64,000 bases of DNA, from positions 14,998,017 through 15,062,016 of the forward strand of contig CM060469.1 of the NCBI GenBank assembly GCA_030544235.1, given 5' to 3'. Of the stretch, positions 10,990-23,385 are shown one piece after another. The position numbers and the translations under genes were made by a program. Numbering within the stretch: position 1 is the stretch's first letter; each line of letters begins with the position of its first letter. Below the pieces are notes generated by a model. The model saw only the letters and a program-made list of their open reading frames with translations, was not told the origin of the DNA and did not search any database. Source of the stretch: Lepturacanthus savala (lineage: Eukaryota; Chordata; Actinopteri; Scombriformes; Trichiuridae).

Positions 10990-13900
10990 GCCTCTCGGCT
11001 GTGAGCTGTGGGGCTGCGTCCCAACATGAAGCAGCAGGCGCTTCCTCGGCGAGGAAACAAGGACGAGTGTTCAGGTTAGGTCGAAACCCAACAACACTCA
11101 GATTTTATATTTGAAAATATGAGCGCCACACTGAGAGGAAATCAGCCTTAGATTTACAGAATATGGTCTTAATATCCCACGATACTAATATATGCTCGCC
11201 CTATTAAAAATAATGGCCTAAAAGTCATATTCACCCTAATCCTGAGTTGAAAGACTCATACAATTTATGCCCGATGGGACATTGACTATTCTATTTAGGC
11301 CATTTTATTATTGCCTAAGTCAAAGTGGTTTATTCTTTTGAATAAAAGGTCTTGATTTTGGCAGTTAAAGAAGCTTTAATAATGGCGACTGCTTTAAGAA
11401 GCAAAAAGAAGCTCTACACATCAATTTCTACTGGTTAGTGATTTACTATCATATCACTGTTTTATTATCATAAAGGCTATAGGCTATACTGTTTTATAAT
11501 AATTTAGTCTAAATTTCTAAAGTCATAGGTTATGAAGTGCTGTGCATATTAATGCATTCAATAAATATGTAGCCAAATGTAAAGAAAAAGGAAGTTAAAG
11601 GACATTTAGTCCATTAAACACACTGAGTGTCATTACTTCATTTTAAATTTGTTACATCCTTAGGTTTCGAATAATTTCCAATTTGATTTACATGACATTA
11701 GTTTATTTAACTCCAGGTTGCCTAAAGTCACACTAGAATGTTCAAAAATTGTTCAAAAAATATTACATAAGTGAAACACAACATTCTTTTTGTGTTTTCC
11801 CCAAAACATGAAAAATTACATAGGCCATTATTTTAACAGGATGACGATATACAAATAATATTAGGCCTATGAGAAAAAAAAAGTTACCATTCATTTTGAC
11901 AAAGAACATCCCAGTAGATTTCCATAATCCAGTTTGGCACTGAAACACCTCCTTTAAAGGTAACATATACAAGTAAAGGCAGAAATATATACAATAGCTA
12001 AACAGACTAAATCAAATACAGTATAAAAATATAACATTAGAATCACTAAAAATAGAAATAGACGTATAACCATAAGTAGCAGCCTAAGTATTTTATTGTT
12101 GAATAGGGTTATTAGTACTATACATTTATTGCATGAATTAAATTGATTTAGACATTTCAGCCCAAGCTTTTCAGCTTCCAAATAAATGTCCCACATTTCA
12201 GCTTGAACTGTCCCACATAAAGACACATAATCTGGGGCAATTTGGTCCAAGGAACATGTAAATTTACTATTTCCTCTCCGAGTGTGATACTACATGTAAG
12301 AAGAAAGTTTAGAACACTGCAGAAAACATGTAAATGAGTAACAGACATATTACTGCACATTCTACATATTATAGGTACTTTCAAATGTAATGTTGTGCTC
12401 ACTTAAAAAGTTTAACTGCTGCTACTGAAAGGTCCAGTGTGTTTGCACTGGAGACTTCAAGTGTCCACATCACATTTGTGTTATACTGGATCAGGATAAC
12501 AAGCACAGAAACCTTCCACTTTCAGCAGGTGAATGTGAAAACAGCCTTAAAGTCCAGGGTCAAACCTCTGCACATGCATCATTCTATATAGTTGAAGTAA
12601 AACATTCAACTGTGCTAACAAGAAGAAAAACACATTTTTGTGTGAAGGGGAACTTTAGGTATATTTACTGGTTATACAGGGTAAAACTCTTACTAGTAAG
12701 GAGTTGTAATCGCTAGTTTTACATGATGGCTAAGCATTATAAACAGGTGTTTTCACTCATTCTGCCTCTTCTCAATTACATGTTGTGAGGAATCATGTTG
12801 GGAATTACATAAGGCCATGAACCATGGTACATAAGAAAAGGTTCAACACAACATGGAACATGTTTGGAACAATGCATTTACCACAATTGGACACCACAAA
12901 CAGGAGTTGTATTTGTTGTAGTTGTTTTTTGACAAATATCAACTATACCAAAAATTCCTTGTAAGTGAAAACAAACTATATAGAAGCAATAAACCAGAAG
13001 CAATAAACGTGCTTCTGGTTCTGATTCTTTAGATAAGGGCCAAAGTCTTTATTTTTAAATTGCCAAAATGGCAAAATGGGAGTACTATTGTGATTTGTCC
13101 ATTGTGGACAAATGCCTATGCCCATTTGTGAGCAAATGACATAGGAGATGTTAATATGAAACACAGAAATAAACAAAGAGAGAATACTGAAATTAAATTT
13201 TAAAAAGAAGAAGAAAACCTAGAGAAACAGGTGTTGTTACTATGAAGTTAGGATGTGCATTCGTTATTATCAATAATGGTGATGGCTAAAGGTTGAAACT
13301 GTCTGGTTTCACTATTTTTTTTATACATTTACATAATTAGGCACATGGAACTTATCTATTTATTCATATTAATGAAAGCACAGTTCACCATATATTCAGA
13401 CCACACCTATGTACAAAGTACTGGGCATTTTCTCCCTGGGTAAGGCTTTACAGGCAGAAATTGATTTGAAGGTGCATGCCACTTTGAGCTAACTGCAGAT
13501 ATTAATCAGAAATATTTAATTTCTAACTTCATAGATATTGCATTAACCCATTGAAGCCTATCGAAATGTTTTAGAGCTTTTTTTCTGACATGACTACAGA
13601 CAACTTAGACAAAAGGTTATAGGCAATGTCAAAAGAGACAAACCCTCCCAGAAAGAGGTAGTTTTATTTAAATTATTATAATTTTCAACCCTGACATGTA
13701 TATATCTATTTAATCATTCAGGTATTTAGAATACCCCCCCTCCAAAAAAAAAAATTACCTGCGATAAACATTTTTTTTTTATTTATGGACATAATTGTGC
13801 ATGGGGTAACTATAATACCAATTAAGATGGTATTTCCTGCAAAGAAAATAGTACTATAGTGTGTACTCATCAATTCGGGAAAACATCGCATCCATACAGC

Positions 13901-14021
13901 TGCGTTGCGCCTAACAGACAAAATTCAGGGCTAATAAACCCCCGGTATATCCAGTCACTGCTGTCAGGTCACTACTATCCATCCCGCCCGTGACGTGCTC
14001 CACGAGCCCCTTTCCAGTGGC
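10990..14021. other. intergenic region between divergent chmp3 and hspa4l
   Basis: About 3 kb of AT-rich DNA. Short palindromes occur, for example AACCAGAAGCA and its complement at 12986-13014. Minus-strand open frames at 11954-12402 show no family motif and no splice context. I see no gene here. Confidence 0.55.
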
Positions 14022-14238
14022 TTCTAGATGTTTCTGTTATCGATTGGACGCCGCGCCAATCGCGTAGGGACGATAGGTGTGACGCAGCCAATCAGAGGCG
14101 TCGGAGGGGAGGGCGGGCTCCGGCAGCATCACCAGCCCGACCAGAGCCGCCCGGTGATGTCAGGGCCGCTCAGGAGTGGGAGAATCCGCTGTGGACATCA
14201 CTGCTCCCTGGGATTACTCTGAATGAGTTCGCTATAAA
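14022..14238 (+). promoter_or_regulatory. hspa4l promoter: heat-shock-like element, CCAAT boxes, TATA box
   Basis: 14022-14034 reads TTCtaGATgtTTC, three alternating heat-shock-factor half sites with one mismatch in the middle unit. CCAAT boxes follow at 14056-14060 and 14088-14092, with an inverted one (ATTGG) at 14043-14047, then TATAAA at 14233-14238, about 200 bases before the hspa4l ATG. CCAAT, heat-shock and TATA elements together are typical of heat-inducible chaperone genes. Inducibility is inferred. Confidence 0.6.
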
Positions 14239-14443
14239 CAGCTCCACTTACATAACAGCGAGTAATTCTGTTAGAGCGGCCTCAGCCAGCCAGAGGAGAG
14301 GACACGCGTAATTATATTTCTTTTTTTGGGGTGGGGGGAATAGACCGCCCTTGAACATATATATACATATATCTATATATATTTTTTCCTCATAGGTGTC
14401 AAGTGCGTTCGTTCCGAAGGATAACTTACTGAAGAGGTGAATT

Positions 14444-17400
14444 ATGTCAGTGGTCGGCATTGATGTGGGCTTCCACAACTGTTACATCGCCGTGGCCAGG
14501 AGCGGTGGCATTGAAACTATCGCCAATGAATACAGCGACAGATGTACACCGTAAGTACAGGACATCGGCGGACATCGTGGAGTTTGTTACGCAACGTTTT
14601 TTTTTTTTTTTTGCGTCCGTAGGCGCACCGGGATGGGGCGGCGGTGAGGCCTGTTATTACCGGTTCACTCACCGACACGGCAGGTAAACGCGGGGGGTGG
14701 CGAAATGTCGCATGTGTCGCCACAATGACGCCGCGTACTTGTAATAGATTGACAGCTGACATTTTCCCTCCCGGTAATAACGATCACGGTGCTGCGCAGT
14801 GCGCCGCAAAGTTGGCCGAAATAACTTAAAAGAAGACAATATGTCATGTAGACTATGTAATTATGTTGGTATACAACGCGCTAGAAAGGGAAATAATTAG
14901 ATTTAGACTTGACATGGCGACTGTTACGGCCTGCTAAAAAAAGTGCTGTCTTCCAGGACTAACCAATAGGAAAACAAGGAAATAAAGCAGGTTGTAATAT
15001 AATAGAAAGTTACTTTTATTTAAAGTGGATATAATTAATGACCCTATCTTATAATAAGGAACAATTATCATGTGGAGATGGAGAAACATTTAGCAGGCAA
15101 AGTGCATTTGCTGCAGCATCCAGCACAGGAACGTGCAATGGAAAAGATGATTGAGCATTGCGCCTTTAAGTGAATGAGGATATTTTTGTGGCAAGGTGAA
15201 ACTAGGGAGTGACTTTTGTAACGTGAAATGGATCACTACACTTCAAGTGACTAAAAGTGTGCATCTTTGTCAGTAAAAAAAAAAAAGGTTTGCTTTGGTC
15301 AGCTAAAAAATGAGTTGAATTATACGTATTTAAGTAGGAAGAGCTCACTTTTGAAGGTGAACTGTTCTGCCCCACTGCCCCAGTTTGCAGATTCTTCTTC
15401 AGACTCCCATGTGAAATTGCTTTAAAACCTGCCTCTCAGCACTCCACATTTGATTCCGTCTACAGCAGTCAGTTAAATACAGTCTCTTAACCCATCTATT
15501 TCTAATGTGGCCGAACTAATTTGATGATGTAATTGTCTCTTCTCATCAAGGGCTTGCGTGTCTTTGGCCACGAAAAATCGCATGATTGGAAATGCAGCCA
15601 AGAGTCAAGTAAGAGCATCTCTGGCCTCTGGTCTCTTTTTTTGAAATCACACAATTCTCATTAATAAAATGACGAGTATAAAGCATAGCTTTACAAACTG
15701 GGCAAATACTCTTATTTCAGGTTATTACGAACTTCAAAAATACAATCCATGGCTTCAAAAGGTTCCATGGCAGAGCATTTGATGACCCTTTCGTGCAAGG
15801 GGAAAAACCCAAACTGCCTTACAGCTTACATAAACTGGCCAACGGAAACACTGGAATTAAGGTAAAGCACTGTACAAACCTCCAGCATGTTCTTTTTCAC
15901 TGCTTTCTGTTTTTTTTCACCCTTTCTCTCTGACCCTGTCCATTTTCTGCTGTCATTGCACACCTTTGTTCTTGTAAATCAACCAATGACGCTGACCATG
16001 ATAAGTGAGTGGGATGCACAGATGTTATTTTCTCCACTGTATTTCAACTCACCTAATAGCTTGGATACATTGTGGATATATACAGCTCTGGAAAAACAAT
16101 AAGAGACCACTGCGAAATGATCAGTTTTTCTGATTTTACTACTTATAGGTATGTGTTTGGGCAAAGGGGAGACTTTTGTTTGAGTCTATAAACTAATGAC
16201 AACATTTCCCCCAAATTCCAAATAAAAATATTATCATTTAGAGAATTTATTTGCAGAAAACGACAAATGGTCAAATAACAAAAAAATATACAGTATTTTC
16301 AGACCTTAAACAATGAAAAGAAACAACATCAAATTCATTTTAAAACAACATAATACTAATGTTTACACTTAAGAAGAGTTCAGAAATCAATATTTGGTGC
16401 AATAACTCTTATTTTTAATCCCAGCTTTCATGCATTTTGGCATGATCTACACAAGTCTTTACCATTGTTCTTGGGTGACTTTATTCCACTCCTGGTACCT
16501 CTTTAATCAGGATGAGGACTAATGTGTTGGAATTCAACACATGGTGGAATGGAATGGCTGGAATACATGTAGAGATGCTGATTTCAGAAAAAAAATGCAG
16601 TGGTGTCTTATTTTTTCCCCAGAGCTGTATATATCCATAATTTATCCAAGCTATATTTCCCTTAAAAGATGTAATTGAATTATTTTCTTTTACAGGTGCG
16701 TTATTTGGACGAGGACAAAGTGTTCACAGTGGAGCAGATAACGGGGATGCTGCTCACCAAGCTGAAGGAGACGTCAGAGAGCGCCCTGAAGAAGCCGGTG
16801 GTGGACTGCGTCATCTCTGTGAGTGATGGAAATGCAGAGGAGCGACAACAATAACTCACTTAGTGCGTCGGTGAAACATGTCCATTTGTTTTACAGGTCC
16901 CCAGTTTCTTCACAGATGCCGAAAGGCAGTCTGTGTATGACGCGAGTCAGATTGCAGGGCTGAACTGTCTCCGGCTAATTAATGACACCACTGCAGGTCA
17001 GTGCTCTTGGGGAAAAATGGTGGTAGTGAATTTTCTGGGAATAGGAGTGCAGGGCTAAAGCTAGTCAGCAACTTTCCACTATTGTTAATGTCATATATTT
17101 GAAATAATGCTGCAAGATATTAGTAGAAATCGTGTGCTTACTATCTCAAACCATGTCAAACTTTTTTGTTTGAATTTTTCTCATAGTGGCTTTAGCTTAT
17201 GGGATCTACAAACAGGATCTTCCAGCTCCAGAAGAAAGGCCTCGGAATGTGATATTTGTGGATATGGGACATTCATCATACCAGGTCTCTGTCACAGCCT
17301 TCAACAAAGGAAAACTCAAGGTTAGCCGCTGACATGTTATTCACCTGAATCCACACCTGCCTACAACTGTATCTTCTGTCTCTGAGCTCAACGGCACTCT

Positions 17401-20400
17401 CGTCTGTTAGGTCCTCGCCACCGCGTTTGACCCGTACCTCGGCGGGCGGAATTTCGACGAGGCGCTGGTAGATTACTTCTGCGAAGAGTTCAAGGGCAAA
17501 TACAAGCTGAACGTGAGGGAGAACCCCAGGGCTCTGCTGCGGCTGCACCAGGAGTGTGAGAAACTGAAGAAGCTCATGAGCGCCAACATCTCCGACCTTC
17601 CTCTGAACATAGAGTGCTTCATGAACGATATTGATGTTTCAAGCAGGATGAATAGGTATGAATGCCCTTTTTTGGACATCTTGCATCGCAACAGTGTAAA
17701 TAAAGCATTGTAAATGTTTTAAAACCTAATTTGTAACCCGCACAGAGGCCACTTTGAAGAAATGTGTGCTCAGTATCTAGCAAGAGTAGAGATGCCGCTG
17801 AAAGCAGCCCTTGAACACTCAAGTAAGTCCCTCAGATTTGGTTTGATTTCACTCGGGGAACGTTGATTTAGTACATAAACGGTTCCGGTTCAACCCTGTT
17901 GTGTGGCAGGACTGAGCCGGGATGAAATCTATGCAGTGGAGGTCGTTGGAGGAGCTACGAGAATGCCAGCCGTTAAGGAGAGGATCGCCAAATTCTTTGG
18001 CAAAGACGTTAGCACCACGCTGAACGCAGACGAAGCTGTCGCTAGAGGCTGTGCACTGCAGGTAGAAGCTAACAGTGGAAGTTTTTTTTTTTTACCCCAA
18101 TTTACTGTACCAACATACTGTAGATCAGTGATATATAATGCAGCTAACGTCTGTTTGTTTTGTGGTGTGTGTGTTTGGGTGCAGTGTGCAATTTTGTCCC
18201 CAGCGTTTAAGGTGCGTGAATTCTCCATCACTGATGTTGTTCCCTTTCCCATCACTCTGCGCTGGAAGTCACCAACAGAAGACGGTTTGGCGTAAGCAAA
18301 TTTTATATCTTAATAAAAAAGCATTTCCCCGTAGTCATTCTTCTAAACTACTAGATCATTTGATTGCAGCCAACATGACCATACAGTATGCGCTGACTGT
18401 GTTTCCGCGACCTGACTTAGCTTTTTCCTCTCGCTGTATTCCTGTCACAGAGAGTGTGAGGTGTTCAGTAAGAATCACGCTGCTCCCTTTTCCAAAGTGA
18501 TCACCTTCCACAAGAAGGAGCCCTTCGACCTTGAAGCCTTCTACAGCAGCCCTCAAGAGCTCCCATACCCGGACCACAGGATAGGTGATGGGGCCAAATC
18601 TTCCCTTTCAAATTCAAATATGCCTGCTATAGTGACCCATGGGTTCTGCTCTCAGAGAGACGGATGCACAGATTTTAGGGATGTGAAATTATGCAGATAT
18701 CTAGCTCCTTTTAGAAAAGCTCTGCATGTCTACAGCAAAAGTGTTAATTGATGCATGTGTCCCAAATAGTATTTCTGGGTGGCCCATTTGTGGCTGAGAC
18801 CTGACAGGGACTTACAAATGAGTCAATATCATGCTTGTATGTACATCTGGTGCTGGTAGGGCAGATTTAGGTGCCTCATCACTTCGATCTGTTAAAAGAA
18901 TCCATCATTCATGCTCTTTAACAAACATGTTTTATTTCCGTCTGTTGCCAGGATTCTTCTCTGTACAGAACGTGGCTCCCCAGCCGGACGGAGACAGCTC
19001 CAAAGTGAAGGTCAAAGTTCGCGTCAACATCCACGGCATCTTCAGTGTGTCCAGCGCCTCTCTGATTGAGAAGCAGAAAGGAGAAAGCGAGGACATGCAA
19101 ATCGACTCAGAGCCAATGGTGCAGAATGAAGGCAGAGCTGAGGACCAGGTGAGGAGATGTCTGTCACAGTGACTCCAGTGATGTCAGTCCACCAGTGTGT
19201 CGGTCTCGGACTTTATTCCAGAGGGAAATATCTTAAAAACTATTGGATGGATTGCCATGAAATTTGGTACACATATTTGTTATCTACAGAACAGGAATCA
19301 TAATAACATAAAGGTTTATTGCCACTATGTTATTATGAATATTGTGCAACTACGTTGACATGGCAGCTAAAAGCTTTTCATACAGTTTAGTTTCTGTAGT
19401 AGCCTGTGGATTAGAATATTAAATCCTGTGTTCTTCACATATAATCTGAATGTGTGTTGTATCTCAGACCAAAATGCAGGTAGACCAGGAAGGCCAAAGC
19501 CAGGGAGACCAGCAAAACGATGACGACGGTTCCACCAATAAGGTTAGTTGGGCTAGTCGGGATTTAGGGAAATGGCCGTACAACACCCATATCTGGTTTT
19601 CCTGTCTGTATGAGACTGCCGTGATACCAATGAAGGATCATTCTGTTACATATTTGTGTTTGGGACCAAAAAACAGTCCAAAAACTCCACATCATCCACA
19701 GTATTGAACTAATACTATTATCACTGCTGAGATGAATTTATGAATCAAGAATGAGATGGAAGCATATGGATCAGTCTAAAAAAATAGATTATTATTACAG
19801 GTGAAATGTCCCATGATTAAAATGATTTTAACGGCTGGATCGGGTTTTCTGCTTTCCAAAACCAGGATGGAGCAGCTGGGGAGAAGCAGGAGCCGGCAGC
19901 AGGGGGGAGCAAACCCAAAGTCAAGGTGAAGAGTATTGATCTGCCCATTGTGGCCAAGAACATTCGCCACCTCGGTGGAGACATCCTTAGCAACTTTGTG
20001 GAATATGAGGTGAGTGCCCCCGGTGGTTTTTGAAATAGCCGAGTCATAGTCTGGTTAAAACGCTGGTTATCAACACCCCAATGGATGGATTGCAGTAAAA
20101 CATGAGATGCTTTTGATACGTGTTGCACTGGTCTTTTATTTTTCCAAAGAATGCTTGTATCTGATATTAATTAGTTAATCAGTGTTCTTGACTGCATCAG
20201 AGAGCTGTTACTAAAATTCTGAGGTACATACTTGTTAGTATTATTGGTTGGATGACATGATATTATAAAGGTATTGTTTTTATTTTGGATCTTGTTTGTC
20301 TTTTCTTCTTCACAGCGTCAGATGATTATCCAGGACAAACTAGTGAAGGAGCAGAACGATGCTAAAAATGCTGTGGAGGAGTATGTATACGATCTGCGGG

Positions 20401-21521
20401 ATAAACTCAGCGGGCTCTATGAAAAGTATATCACAGAGGATGTAAGTGCCTCTTTTGAATAACAGTCACCTTTCCATATGTAAAGACTAGCATGTTTGGA
20501 AGATATAGCAAGCTAATTATGTGAATTTCTTGATATTCCTGTTAAATGTGGTTCTGATTAACAGGACAGTAACCGGCTGTCACTGATGCTGGAGGACACA
20601 GAGAACTGGCTGTATGAGGATGGAGAGGATCAGCCCAAACAAGTCTATGAGGAAAAGCTGGATGCACTTAAGGTTTGTTTCGTGCATTCCAAGAAATTGT
20701 GTTCTCAATATTAGTTGAGGGGCCATTTAGGATTATAAAAAGCGAAAAACATGCATGACCCGGTTGTTAATATGAACGCTGTTCTCCTCCAGAGGTTGGG
20801 TCAACCCATTCAGGACCGGCACAGAGAGCATGAGGACAGGCCGAGGGCTTTTGAAGAGCTCGGCAAGAAACTACAACTCTACATGAAGTTTGTGGATTGC
20901 TGTAAACAGAAGGTAAACACACTGCATTTACATCTGTAATAAAATACATTATTTTTAAATGAAACACAAAGACAATTTTTTAAGTGAATTGTCAGTGCTG
21001 TAAAGATTCGATCCGAGATGAATAATGGTGTAGCGGTTAAAGCAGTGAAATGCAGACGTATAAAACACATTTCTTGTCACAAACCTTTTCCCCAGGATGA
21101 GCGATACCTGCATTTGAGTGCAGAAGAAAAGAGCTCTGTGGAGAAAAGCATTAATGAATGCATGGGCTGGATGAACAGCAAGATGAACGCACAGAGCAAA
21201 CTCACTATTACTCAAGATCCCATTGTCAAAGTAGCAGACATAATTGCCAAAATACAGGTATGTGAACGACTGGTCGTGATAGAATTTTTTCTTCCATTAG
21301 CAGTGATGAGACCTGCTGATTTCCTTTTGTCAACACGCTCTCAATAGGAACTGGAGGACGTGTGCAATCCAGTGATCAACAGGCCGAAGCCCACAGTGGA
21401 GGAGGCCTCTGAAGTGAACAGTCAGAACAGTGGAGCTCATAACGGCCCGACGGCCAAGCAAGGAGACGCTAAGGGAAGCCAGCAGACAAAATCTGGCACG
21501 AAAGAGATGGAGGTCGACTGA
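14444..21521 (+). CDS. hspa4l: HSPA4L, Hsp110-family chaperone and Hsp70 nucleotide exchange factor
   Basis: Nineteen exons: 14444-14550, 15551-15608, 15721-15861, 16696-16818, 16897-16996, 17187-17320, 17411-17655, 17746-17822, 17910-18061, 18185-18291, 18451-18584, 18952-19148, 19468-19542, 19866-20009, 20316-20441, 20565-20672, 20793-20912, 21096-21257, 21348-21521. The sum is 2484 bases, 827 residues (human 839). The N-terminal actin-like ATPase starts MSVVGIDVGF and carries VDMGHSSYQVSV and VEVVGGATRMPAVKE. A beta domain (CEVFSKNHAAPFSKV), an acidic variable loop with KMQVDQE, and a helical lid (ENWLYEDGEDQPKQVY) follow; the end is KEMEVD. Hsp110 proteins release ADP from Hsp70 and hold unfolded proteins in the cytosol. 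HSPA4 is the close alternative; NCYIAVARSGG, IGNAAKSQ, the C-terminus and adjacent plk4 favour HSPA4L. A mariner-like element lies in intron 3. Confidence 0.94.
16081..16629. mobile_element. internally deleted Tc1/mariner-like element in hspa4l intron 3
   Basis: The ends are inverted repeats (TACAGCTCTGGAAAAA... and ...TTTTTCCCCAGAGCTGTA) flanked by TA on both sides, the target duplication of this superfamily. At about 549 bases it is too short for a whole transposase, and the inside has only short frames. The sequence resembles, from memory, a teleost element whose full copies carry a transposase. It sits between exons at 15861 and 16696 and should be removed with the intron. Confidence 0.88.
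19229..19330. repeat. fragment of a dispersed teleost repeat in hspa4l intron 12
   Basis: Contains ACTATTGGATGGATTGCC followed by ATGAAATTTGGTACACA, a sequence I recall as very common in fish introns and flanks. No ends or target duplication are visible, so family and exact borders are unknown. Confidence 0.55.
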
Positions 21522-21763
21522 GATCATCGTCCCACAAGCAAACTTAGCTTTTTTTTCCCCACGTTTACTATCATCGACCATTTAGACAGTAGAAACACGA
21601 ATACCAGGGACCATTTCTCAATCCTCACCAGCCCCTTTTGTGGATTTGTTTTTCGTGTGTCCCCCATCGGACTTTACCTTTTGAGGTTTCTGTTTTCACC
21701 CTTTCATCCTTACATTTTGTGTGACAATGACGTGCTTTACTCTCTCAAAGGTTTGACATACCT

Positions 21764-21769
21764 AATAAA
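21764..21769 (+). other. hspa4l poly(A) signal
   Basis: AATAAA about 240 bases past the hspa4l stop at 21521. This gives a short 3' UTR ending near 21790. Confidence 0.65.
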
Positions 21770-21789
21770 AGAAAGAATGATGCAATAGA

Positions 21790-23160
21790 TCAAACTCTGA
21801 TTCTGATGTAAAACTGTTTCCCCTGTACCACACAGGGAGGTAAGCTTTTGTGTTTGCATTCCATGTGTCTCATAATCATCCAGTATCAGCGGTAAATCCT
21901 AGTCAGTAAATCCTATCACCATAAGAGAAATAGAAAGTGCTGTCCAAACAAATGCTATTGCAGAACTATTAGTTTGTATGTAATAATACAAATTATATAT
22001 ATTTGTATTTAATGAGTTTAAAATGATGTCTATGTTTAGAAACTGTAAATACTATTTTAGTAAATGAAAGCAGCCAGTATATACAGCACCAGACAAAGGT
22101 TTGGACACATCTCCCCAGTCACTTGAATGAGAACATGTGTCCAAATGTTTGACTGGTACTGTATAATTATGTACATAAAGAACACATTCCTAGTGTTACA
22201 ATGGCAATGCTTGACACACCAAATCTCTTTATACATCTCTTTCCTTTTTTTTTTGTTTTCTTGCATTTTCCATATTTAAGTTATGGGATTTAAAGATGGC
22301 AAAAATAAATACATTTGTCTGTAAGACAAAATGTGTTTAGTCTGAAATTATTTGATTTTCAGCAGCTGGAAAAAAATGAAATATTTGCCTGTATCTATGT
22401 GAAGTATTTAGTATAATGAGGACAGATCAAAACATCATATAGTAAGTGTTTAGGTTACTGAGATTTACATTTCCCAGCTAAGAAAAACAAGGCACACTGA
22501 TTGTCTAATAGGCTTGTGGAACTATAGATTACACTTATCTGCAGAGAAGAACTGAAGGTCTGAAAGTTCACAGAATCACCTGCATGTGACTGTTTGTTTA
22601 GCCTCATAGTTTATATAGTCAATAAATAAATACTAGTAATAGTAAGCCATAGTGAACTCGTGAACTAAAAAATAGACATAATATGAGCATGAAATAGTCC
22701 AATGCATTTAAAAACAATCATTCAATCCCATTCAATGAATTTTGTAATAATACTTTTCACCACAAATATCAGTCAAGACAGTGAGTTTCATGTGATTGAT
22801 AACATGACATTAAATAACATTTTCACAATCATATGGTAATATTAAATATAATATCAATATTTATTCAAATTTTCATTTGTGAATTTGTACATCTACATCT
22901 AACGATTATTTTTATAATTGATTAATCAGCGATTATTTTCTATATTATAAACATATTATTATTCAAAACCATCTTTGGTTTATGCAGATATTCTATAAGT
23001 AAATACATGAAAAATAATAGATGGGAGAAAATAGAAAAAAATATCCAAATATATATATATTAATACATTTATTTAAAAAAAATCGGAAAACAATTCTAAT
23101 TAATTTATTGAAAAATATTAATTTACATTCATAACATTCAGACACTTAGCAGGTTCATAC
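21790..23160. other. hspa4l-plk4 intergenic region
   Basis: Very AT-rich, with the miniature element at 22082-22163 and A/T runs near 23040-23090. No coding frame is supported. Confidence 0.55.
22082..22163. mobile_element. 82-base mariner-type miniature element
   Basis: Inverted ends TACAGCACCAGACAAAGG and, on the right, the complement of TACAGTACCAGTCAAACA, with TA on each side (22080-22081 and 22164-22165). The whole element can fold into one hairpin with a short loop. The ends match a TACAGTACCAGTCAAA-type mariner element that I recall from many fish. Confidence 0.85.
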
Positions 23161-23183
23161 GAGGGGGCGTGGTTGTTTTCATA

Positions 23184-23233
23184 TGACGTAGCGTGTGACG
23201 TAGCCACGGGAGTAACGGGCGGATATTTTCAAA
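23184..23233 (+). promoter_or_regulatory. plk4 promoter: two CRE-like sites and a CDE/CHR-like pair
   Basis: TGACGTA occurs at 23184-23190 and 23196-23202. GGGCGG at 23217-23222 is followed five bases later by TTCAAA (23228-23233), the complement of the CHR word TTTGAA. This resembles the CDE/CHR pairs bound by DREAM/E2F complexes in G2/M genes, though the CHR is in reverse orientation. Cell-cycle control is expected for plk4; the site assignment is inference. Confidence 0.4.
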
Positions 23234-23385
23234 ATGGAAGAAATGGCAAAGTTTTGGAGGGTAACCCATGAAAAACACTTATTCGCGGACTGATAACTCC
23301 TGTACGGATTATAGATGAACTCAGTCGATCGAGGAACTGTATCACACCCCCGCATGCTCCTGCAAGCTCGAAACAAGCAGCCACG

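Noticed and set aside
11026..11074. Plus-strand mini-exon (ATG to a GTTAGG donor) opposite the chmp3 start
   Set aside because: Sixteen codons without a recognised family and no matching acceptor exon downstream; probably chance in GC-rich DNA.
11954..12402. Overlapping minus-strand open frames in the chmp3-hspa4l gap
   Set aside because: No domain, splice context or conserved motif; AT-rich chance frames.
18138..18751. Plus-strand frames inside hspa4l
   Set aside because: They are read-throughs of introns joined to real exons 10 and 11 in shifted frames.
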